DNA of 5,014 nt from the NCBI GenBank assembly GCA_016763135.1, contig JAESUI010000236.1:1-5014 (forward strand), in the 5' to 3' direction. The notes beneath the pieces are model-generated. The model was not told the DNA's origin. It saw nothing but the letters and a program-made list of their open reading frames with translations, and made no database searches. Shown here one piece after another: positions 1 through 5,014 of the stretch. The DNA comes from Flavobacteriales bacterium (GTDB lineage Bacteria; Bacteroidota; Bacteroidia; Flavobacteriales_E; Vicingaceae). Positions within the stretch are counted from its first letter, which is position 1. Every line of letters begins with the position of its first letter. The translations under genes were made by a program, and so were the position numbers.

Positions 1-2637
1 AACTTGTACTTCAGTATAACCATCATTACCACCAAAACATTGTACATGATAAACACTGTCTACTATCATACTTGGACCGCTTAGGTTGGCAACAGTAATT
101 GTATCAGTTACAGGACATCCACTTGCGTCAGTTACTGTTGCAAAATAAGTTCCTGCTGGTAAATTGTTGACATTACTTGTTGTTCCAACAACACCAGATC
201 CATTATCCCACGAGTAGGTAAAAGGAGCTGTACCATTAGCAGTAACTACAACTGTTACACTTCCGTCAGACTGATTACAGCTTGCAGGTGTTGAAGTTGG
301 GTTGAGTACCATAGCTGGAGGTTCAGTTACTAAAGCACTATCAGTTAGGAGACACCCATTGCCATCAGTAATAATAACAGTATAAGTACCAGAACATAAT
401 CCAGAAGCAATTCCAGAAATTTGAATATTTGGATCATTCCATTGGAATGCATAAGGAAAAGTTCCTCCTGCAACTCCAGCAGATATAGATGCGTTACAAG
501 AATCTGGACAAGCATTATCTAATGGAGCAAAATTTACTATCAAAGCAGTTGGCTCACTAATCGTAACATTGGTAGTCATCACACATCCAAAAGTATCGGT
601 AACAGTAACATTATAGTTTCCAAGTGCAAGACCTGTAGCGGGGTTGGTCGTTTGACTACCTGCAGAAGCATCCCATAGGTAAGTAAAACCAGGGAAAGCA
701 CCACCAACAGAAACAGTGGCAGTACCATCACTACCACTAAAACAGCTTACATCAGTAAAAGCAGAAATGGAAGCCGTACCTCCCGGAGCAGGATTAACCG
801 TTACGGTAGTATTAAAAATACACCCATTGGCATCCACCAATTGCACATTATAAGTTCCAGGATATAAATTTGTAAGTGTGTCTAAGTTACCAATAACAGT
901 TCCAGCAGAATCCCAAGTGTGTGTGTAAGGACCAGTTCCACTAGTAGGACTAATCCAAACCGTACCTTGATCAACACTGCAATAGGCATCAATACTACCA
1001 GTAGTTGCAACTAAGGCAGCAGGTTCGTTAATGTTAGCAATAGCAGTAGTAATACAACCATTAGCATCAGTAACAGTAACTGTATAAGGGCCAAAAGGAA
1101 GTCCAGTCGCATTGGCTGTATTTTGGACAGGAGCAGAGTTCCAAGAATAAGTGTATCCTGGAGTTCCACCAGAAGCAGAAGCAAAAGCTAATCCATCAGA
1201 TGCACCATTACAAATTACATCAAAACTAGAATCAACTACAGCAACAACAGCAGTAGGTTCAGTAATGATAATAGTATCATTAACAGTACAACCTTCTTGA
1301 GAAGTAATGGTTACATAATGAGTTCCAGCTTGTAATCCATTAGGATCTTCAGCACCAGAACCACTAGGAGTCCAGTTGTAGGTGTAAGGGCCAGTCCCGC
1401 CAATAGGAGTTAAATCAGCAGCACCATTATTGCCGCCAAAACAAGTAACATCTGTACCAGTAACAGTAGATGACATTTGAGGCCCATCCAAAATAGTAAC
1501 TAGAATAGAGACATCAGAACATCCATTTGCATCAGTTACAGTAACACCGTAGTTGCCAGCAGGAAGTCCAGTTGCGGTTGCTCCAGTTTGATTTCCAGTG
1601 GCAGCGTCCCATTGATAAGTATATCCAGGAGTGGCACCACCACCTGCGACAGTAGCACTACCATCACTTGCGCCAAAACAAGAGACATTAATAGTACTAA
1701 TAAGAGATAGTGTTAATGGAGTTGGTTCATTTATAGTAACCACGTCATTACCTGTACAGCCAAAGGCATCAGTAATTACGACTGTATATGTTCCGGCAGT
1801 AGTTGAAATGGAAGAGCCAGTTTGAACAGGAACTGTATTCCAAGAATAAGTATAAGGACCAGTACCGCCAGTTGGAGCAGCAGAAGCTTGACCATCATTC
1901 CCACTAAAACATTGAACATCTTGAATAAAAGTAGCAGTAGCTGTAATACCAGCAGTTGTAGTAACTACAATAATAGCAGTTTGAGTACAACCATTAGATT
2001 GGTCAGTAACAGTAACTGTGTAAGTTCCAGCAGGAACATTTGTAGCAGCCTGTGTATTTTGAACAGGTGCAGTATCCCAAGAGTAAGTAAATGGACCAAC
2101 GCCACCAGAAGTGACAGTAACATTAGTAGAACCATCAGGTTGTCCACAATTAGCAGCAACCATTGAAGGGTTTAATACAATTGGAGGAGGAGTAACTAAA
2201 ATAGCATTAACGGTAGCTGTACAGCCATTAGCATCAGTAATTGTACAGATGTATGTCCCTGCTGTCAGTCCTACTGCAGTTTGTGCGTTTTGTACTGGAA
2301 CAGTATTCCAAGAGTAAGTGTAACCTGGAGTTCCACCTAATCCAGTAGCCGTAGCAGTACCATCAGAAAAACCATTACAAGATGGGTCAACATGTGCCTC
2401 AGTAACAGTTAATACGGCAGGTTCAGTGATAACAGTAGTAGCTGTTCCAATACAACCATTAGCATCAGTAACTGTTACTGTATAGTTGCCAGCAGGAAGA
2501 ACAGTAGCAGGGTTAGTAGCTTGTCCACTTGGATTCCAAGAATAAGTATAAGGACCAGTACCATTTGTTATAGGGAGAGGAACAGTAGCCGTTCCGGTAT
2601 TATCCCCATTACAAAGAAGAGGTGTATTTGTGGCAGT
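1..2637 (-). repeat. Tandem array of about 234-bp units encoding SprB-type repeats (11 complete plus the start of a twelfth)
   Basis: Each unit reads roughly V-x-C-[FN]-G-x-[SN]-DG-x-A-x-V, then GGTxPYTYSW, then LxAGTYTVTVTDANGC. The closing GC cysteines fall at residues 541, 618, 696, 773, 852, 929, 1007, 1085, 1164, 1241 and 1320, a spacing of 77-79 residues. A twelfth unit begins with VQCFGGNDGY and is cut by the window edge. Units are diverged at protein level, but short stretches are identical in DNA. One earlier, isolated unit (closing Cys383) precedes the PKD domain. The unit matches the SprB repeat family by eye; a profile search was not possible here. Confidence 0.92.
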
Positions 2638-4074
2638 AGGTAGCGGCATATCATAAACAGTAACATTAGTTACAAAGACGTCAGAACATGGTCCAGAAGT
2701 TACGGTTTGAGTAACTGTATATGTTCCCGCAGCTGGATAAGTGTAAGAAGGATTTTCTTGAGTAGAAGTTCCACTTGCATTTCCGAAATCCCACGCATAA
2801 GTTACACCAGTAGTACCAGTATTATTAAAGGTATAACTATTACCCGTTAAACATTGATTAGTGGGAGGGGTAAATCCTGCAACTACTAGAGGGCCAGGAA
2901 GAATTGTTACGGTACCTGTTTCAATACATCCATTTGCATCCGAGACTGTAACAGTATATGTTCCAGGAGCAAGGCCAGTAGCGGTTTGAGTATTTTGTCC
3001 ACTCGGAACCCAAGAATAAGTAATTGGAGCAGTCATTGCAACAGGTGTTGCTGTTGCAGTTCCATCATTCAGAGCATCACAAGTCTCGTTTGTAAATGTC
3101 ATGTTAGGTGGTGTAGGAATAACTAATGTAACACAGACTACATTAGACGTAAATTGAAATGCTCCACAACCAGTTATTACTGCTTGGTAACACGTTGTGC
3201 CAGAAATTTGTGGAGGATTAAAAGGTGTTGTTGTTCCTCCTGCAATATTAGTCCATGGACCACCAGCATTTGGTGCAGACTGCCATTGAATAAGGCCTTG
3301 ATGACCAGCTATGGATAATACAGGGTTTGCTGTTCCACAAAAGGTTGAGGGAGCAACTGCTGCAGTTCCATTAACAGGAGGTGGCACTACGTTTACAGTA
3401 ACACAAGCTTGATCATTAAAATTACTGCATTGTTCAACTATAGTAACACAATAAGTAGTGGTAACTGCAGGGCAAATATTGGTTGGATTTTGCACAGCAC
3501 CAATTCCATTATCCCATGTATAGGTAGCGGATAAACTACATCCTTGAGCAACAACCGAAGTTAAATTAATACAATCTCCAGCACAAATGATAGCGTTAGA
3601 AGTAGCAGCAGCAGCAACAAGAGGTTGTACTGCTCCAGGAACGGTAAAAGTTTGAGCTGCACTCCAAGGTCCAGCGTTACCGTTATTATTTTCACGCATT
3701 CTGTATTGGTAAGTTAAACCGGGACATAACCCTGCAAAAGGGATGGTAACCCCAGGGTAGTTCTGAAGAACACAGGCAGCTTTCAGCATTGTTGCTGATT
3801 GAAAATATGGGTAAGTGTTTAATCCGAGCCAATTTGCTGGGTTAAAAGGAACTCCATCAAAAGCTTCATTCAAACATCGTACTTCAACATCTAACCAATA
3901 CACACCACAACCACAAGTTGGGGCAGTAGAAGCAGCATTTACAAAAACACTTGTTGGGCCTATAACTTGTTGGTTAATATTAGCTAATGCCAGTGCATGG
4001 CATGCATAAGTGTTTTGAATTGAAAAAAGATAAATAAAGGAAAATAATAAAATAGATTTTAAATAATTTTTCAT
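1..4074 (-). CDS. Giant SprB-repeat/PKD surface adhesin-like protein, N-terminal 1,358 residues (3' end outside window)
   Basis: The frame is open from the ATG at 4074 to the window edge; I read every codon and found no stop. Residues 1-24 (MKNYLKSILLFSFIYLFSIQ, then NTYA) form a Sec signal peptide. The following Cys25 is preceded by TYA, a poor lipobox, so signal peptidase I cleavage is more likely. Module order: Cys-rich N-terminal module ending FN3-like (about 25-145, with TCGCG at 53-57 and CPGLTYQYRMRE near 117-128); Ig-like module with CAGDCINL (about 160-230); second Ig-like module with IQWQSAPNAGGPWTNIAG (about 238-318); one SprB-like repeat ending DANGC at Cys383; PKD domain (about 395-476, YAWDFGNASG, Trp428); then the SprB-type array from about 480 onward. 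Such proteins are cell-surface adhesins, and SprB itself is a mobile gliding adhesin exported by type IX secretion. Gliding or adhesion here is inferred from the repeats only; the C-terminal sorting domain would lie beyond the left edge. This is not necessarily the SprB orthologue. Confidence 0.93.
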   Translation of the reverse strand, partial: MKNYLKSILLFSFIYLFSIQNTYACHALALANINQQVIGPTSVFVNAASTAPTCGCGVYWLDVEVRCLNEAFDGVPFNPANWLGLNTYPYFQSATMLKAACVLQNYPGVTIPFAGLCPGLTYQYRMRENNNGNAGPWSAAQTFTVPGAVQPLVAAAATSNAIICAGDCINLTSVVAQGCSLSATYTWDNGIGAVQNPTNICPAVTTTYCVTIVEQCSNFNDQACVTVNVVPPPVNGTAAVAPSTFCGTANPVLSIAGHQGLIQWQSAPNAGGPWTNIAGGTTTPFNPPQISGTTCYQAVITGCGAFQFTSNVVCVTLVIPTPPNMTFTNETCDALNDGTATATPVAMTAPITYSWVPSGQNTQTATGLAPGTYTVTVSDANGCIETGTVTILPGPLVVAGFTPPTNQCLTGNSYTFNNTGTTGVTYAWDFGNASGTSTQENPSYTYPAAGTYTVTQTVTSGPCSDVFVTNVTVYDMPLPTATNTPLLCNGDNTGTATVPLPITNGTGPYTYSWNPSGQATNPATVLPAGNYTVTVTDANGCIGTATTVITEPAVLTVTEAHVDPSCNGFSDGTATATGLGGTPGYTYSWNTVPVQNAQTAVGLTAGTYICTITDANGCTATVNAILVTPPPIVLNPSMVAANCGQPDGSTNVTVTSGGVGPFTYSWDTAPVQNTQAATNVPAGTYTVTVTDQSNGCTQTAIIVVTTTAGITATATFIQDVQCFSGNDGQASAAPTGGTGPYTYSWNTVPVQTGSSISTTAGTYTVVITDAFGCTGNDVVTINEPTPLTLSLISTINVSCFGASDGSATVAGGGATPGYTYQWDAATGNQTGATATGLPAGNYGVTVTDANGCSDVSILVTILDGPQMSSTVTGTDVTCFGGNNGAADLTPIGGTGPYTYNWTPSGSGAEDPNGLQAGTHYVTITSQEGCTVNDTIIITEPTAVVAVVDSSFDVICNGASDGLAFASASGGTPGYTYSWNSAPVQNTANATGLPFGPYTVTVTDANGCITTAIANINEPAALVATTGSIDAYCSVDQGTVWISPTSGTGPYTHTWDSAGTVIGNLDTLTNLYPGTYNVQLVDANGCIFNTTVTVNPAPGGTASISAFTDVSCFSGSDGTATVSVGGAFPGFTYLWDASAGSQTTNPATGLALGNYNVTVTDTFGCVMTTNVTISEPTALIVNFAPLDNACPDSCNASISAGVAGGTFPYAFQWNDPNIQISGIASGLCSGTYTVIITDGNGCLLTDSALVTEPPAMVLNPTSTPASCNQSDGSVTVVVTANGTAPFTYSWDNGSGVVGTTSNVNNLPAGTYFATVTDASGCPVTDTITVANLSGPSMIVDSVYHVQCFGGNDGYTEVQV
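2647..2892 (-). other. PKD domain interrupting the SprB-type repeats
   Basis: Residues about 395-476 of the large protein show the PKD pattern: VVAGFTPP at the start, YTFNNTGTTG, the core YAWDFGNASG with Trp428, then ENPSYTYPAAGTYTVTQTV. PKD domains are extracellular beta-sandwich modules common in surface proteins. Here the domain separates the single first SprB-like unit from the long regular array, so the protein has a heterogeneous N-terminal head followed by a uniform stalk. Confidence 0.85.
3640..4002 (-). other. Cysteine-rich N-terminal module of the large protein, ending FN3-like
   Basis: Residues 25-145 follow the signal peptide. They begin CHALALANIN and contain TCGCGVYWLDVEVRC (Cys54, Cys56, Cys67). 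They end in CPGLTYQYRMRENNNG ... GPWSAAQTFTVPG, which resembles the last strands of a fibronectin type III domain. From memory, similar modules start other very large Bacteroidota surface proteins, but I cannot confirm this by search. This is the only mature part of the visible protein that holds basic residues; the last are Arg125 and Arg127. Confidence 0.6.
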
Positions 4075-4162
4075 GCCCTGCTTTTGTTAAATTTTGTGCC
4101 TTACGAATTTAGTTATTTTTTTTCATAACCTCATTGCCGTAGTCTGATTAAGATTACAATGA

Positions 4163-4180
4163 GTATGATAGTAATCATAC
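4163..4180. promoter_or_regulatory. Perfect 7-bp dyad GTATGAT-AGTA-ATCATAC
   Basis: The two arms (4163-4169 and 4174-4180) are exact reverse complements around a 4-base spacer, between the divergent genes. No T-run follows on either strand, so it is not an intrinsic terminator. It could be an operator half-site pair upstream of the plus gene, or a small hairpin in the leader of the minus gene. No specific regulator can be named. Confidence 0.35.
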
Positions 4181-4208
4181 AGTCGTAAAACAAGTGCAAA
4201 AGGTTGCT

Positions 4209-4240
4209 TTTGTTAATATTTAAAACCAAAGATGTTTTTG
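4209..4240 (+). promoter_or_regulatory. Candidate Bacteroidota-type promoter for the DUF7948-type gene
   Basis: TTTG at 4209-4212 is followed after 20 bases by TGTTTTTG at 4233-4240, one mismatch from TAnnTTTG. The start of transcription would lie near 4247, giving a short leader of about 30-45 bases before either candidate start codon. It overlaps the candidate promoter on the other strand, the two -7 boxes sharing positions 4233-4234. This is a by-eye prediction only. Confidence 0.3.
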
Positions 4241-4258
4241 TTTTAAAAATTTAACAAA
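4227..4258 (-). promoter_or_regulatory. Candidate Bacteroidota-type promoter for the large adhesin gene
   Basis: Read on the minus strand, TTTG (4255-4258) is followed after 20 bases by CATCTTTG (4227-4234). This is one mismatch from the Bacteroidota -7 element TAnnTTTG and has normal -33/-7 spacing. Transcription would start near 4220 and leave an untranslated leader of about 145 bases. The match is by eye in AT-rich DNA, so it may be chance. Confidence 0.3.
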
Positions 4259-4289
4259 ATAAAAATGTAAGTTTATGTCTGATTTTACA

Positions 4290-5014
4290 ATGACTTATTT
4301 TAAAAAATACATTCTGTTAGTAGGGCTAATTTTTCCTTTACTATCCTTTGCAGGGACATCTTTTTTTATAAAGAATGAAGGAATATTAATTGATGAAAAA
4401 GGGAAACAAATAGAGGGGGTAGAATACTTCTTTAAAGGTAAAAGTTTTGACGTATACTTTCATAAAGATAAAATTAGTTATGTATTTAAAAAATCAAAGT
4501 ACAATAAAGAGGTTAATCCTATTTTTAATGGATTGAACCCTAGTTATTCTGTTCTAAGATATAGAGTTGACCTCGAGTTTTTATTTTTGAAAAAGGCTAA
4601 AATTCTTTTCAAGAAACCAGTAGAAATTAACCATAAGTATTTGAATACATCTGTTGGAGAATTGACAATTAAAAATGGCTATCAAGAAATAGTGTACAAG
4701 AATATTTATGAAGGAATAGATTTGAGATTCTATTTTCAGAATGATTTGTTGAAGTATGATTTTATAGTTTATCCTAATGGTGATTATAAGGATATCAAAA
4801 TGAAATATTCAGGTGCTGAGAGCGTAATTAATAAATCTTCAAAAATCATTATTAAAACTCCTTTAGGTAATCTTGAAGAAACCATTCCAGAAATATATCA
4901 GCAAACTATTTTAGGTAAAGAAAACATTTTAGGTAATTATGTTTTAGAAAAAGGGGTAATTTCTTTTCAAATTGAAAATTACAAATCAAATCAAAAATTA
5001 ATTATCGATCCATG
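4290..5014 (+). CDS. Exported DUF7948-type protein (SBBP-repeat / gliding-associated class), N-terminal 241 residues, 3' end outside window
   Basis: The frame runs from ATG 4290 to the right edge without a stop. Residues 1-21 (MTYFKKYILLVGLIFPLLSF, then A) are a clear signal peptide, with cleavage likely before GTSFF. The mature start FFIKNEGI resembles the FIENKGQ opening of Bacteroidota SBBP/DUF7948 proteins. The best match is YKNIYEGIDLRFYF at 136-149, followed by KYDFIVYPNGD (155-165), IKMKYSGAE, the segment LGNLEETIPEIYQ (192-204), and LIIDP at 237-241, where the domain normally ends. The usual GxDPxxW segment before the NIYEGIDL block is not recognisable, so this is a divergent member. 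An in-frame ATG at 4275 would add five residues (MSDFT) ahead of the signal peptide. I prefer 4290 because it gives the more typical charged start, but 4275 is possible; an in-frame TAA at 4260 rules out anything further upstream. Family members are usually secreted beta-propeller-like proteins with a type IX sorting tail. The function is unknown. Confidence 0.85.
   Translation, partial: MTYFKKYILLVGLIFPLLSFAGTSFFIKNEGILIDEKGKQIEGVEYFFKGKSFDVYFHKDKISYVFKKSKYNKEVNPIFNGLNPSYSVLRYRVDLEFLFLKKAKILFKKPVEINHKYLNTSVGELTIKNGYQEIVYKNIYEGIDLRFYFQNDLLKYDFIVYPNGDYKDIKMKYSGAESVINKSSKIIIKTPLGNLEETIPEIYQQTILGKENILGNYVLEKGVISFQIENYKSNQKLIIDP

Larger units (their letters stand above)
4079..4293. repeat. Two collinear pairs of direct repeats in the intergenic region
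   Basis: TGCTTTTGTTAA occurs at 4079-4090 and again at 4205-4216. GTCTGATT followed by TTACAATGA occurs at 4142-4162 (with AAGA between the halves) and at 4277-4293 (no gap). The order and spacing are similar (offsets of 126 to 135 bases), although the DNA between the matched blocks is only weakly alike. The second copy contains the ATG at 4290. This may be an old tandem duplication of the promoter region. Confidence 0.4.

Noticed and set aside
1965..2159. Minus-strand open frame of 64 codons in another frame
   Set aside because: It is a shadow of the adhesin gene. The Leu-rich product comes from reading Thr/Val/Ala codons out of frame.
1631..2317. Three overlapping plus-strand open frames (1631-1825, 1822-2166, 2111-2317)
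   Set aside because: They lie antisense to the repeat array and their composition (runs of Ser/Asn/Thr or Val/Pro) mirrors the repeat codons. They have no start context or recognisable domain.
1..2637. CRISPR-like or non-coding satellite array
   Set aside because: The periodicity is about 234 bp, a multiple of three, and the frame stays open throughout with conserved protein motifs, so these are protein repeats.
3815..4009. Plus-strand open frame of 64 codons opposite the adhesin N-terminus
   Set aside because: It lies antisense to the signal peptide and N-terminal module, which are well supported. No independent evidence of coding.
4070..4077. Lipoprotein signal at Cys25 of the large protein
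   Set aside because: The residues before the Cys are TYA, which lack the Leu-type residue expected at -3 of a lipobox. Ordinary signal peptidase I cleavage is more likely.
4163..4180. Intrinsic terminator
   Set aside because: The stem is only 7 bp and AT-rich, no T-run follows on either strand, and it lies between two divergent gene starts where no terminator is needed.
4159..4188. Nine-codon plus-strand reading frame (MSMIVIIQS) across the dyad
   Set aside because: Too short and without supporting signals. It could be a leader peptide, but nothing in the sequence favours that over chance.

Overview
The window looks like a piece of a low-GC Bacteroidota chromosome, probably Flavobacteriia-like. 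The reasons are the AT-rich non-coding DNA, the lack of Shine-Dalgarno sequences, promoter-like TTTG / TAnnTTTG elements, and two secreted proteins of types typical of this phylum. No RNA gene, insertion sequence, CRISPR array or phage feature was seen.

Layout: positions 1-4074 (minus strand) are one uninterrupted reading frame of 1,358 codons. It starts with a signal peptide and runs off the left edge without a stop. It encodes the N-terminal part of a giant surface protein: a Cys-rich N-terminal module, two Ig-like modules, one SprB-type repeat, one PKD domain, then a regular array of about 78-residue SprB-type repeats (11 complete and the start of a twelfth). Positions 4075-4289 are a divergent intergenic region with two candidate promoters facing each other, a perfect 7-bp dyad and two pairs of collinear direct repeats. 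Positions 4290-5014 (plus strand) are the first 241 codons of a second exported protein, which resembles the N-terminal domain (DUF7948-type) of Bacteroidota SBBP/beta-propeller-like surface proteins. It runs off the right edge.

How they may work together: both proteins carry Sec signal peptides and belong to classes usually exported through the type IX secretion system and anchored outside the cell. The expected C-terminal sorting domains lie outside the window, so this is inference. The divergent arrangement allows shared regulation but does not prove it. The most striking property is that residues 128-1358 of the large protein contain no lysine or arginine at all. Each SprB repeat also keeps a pair of cysteines.
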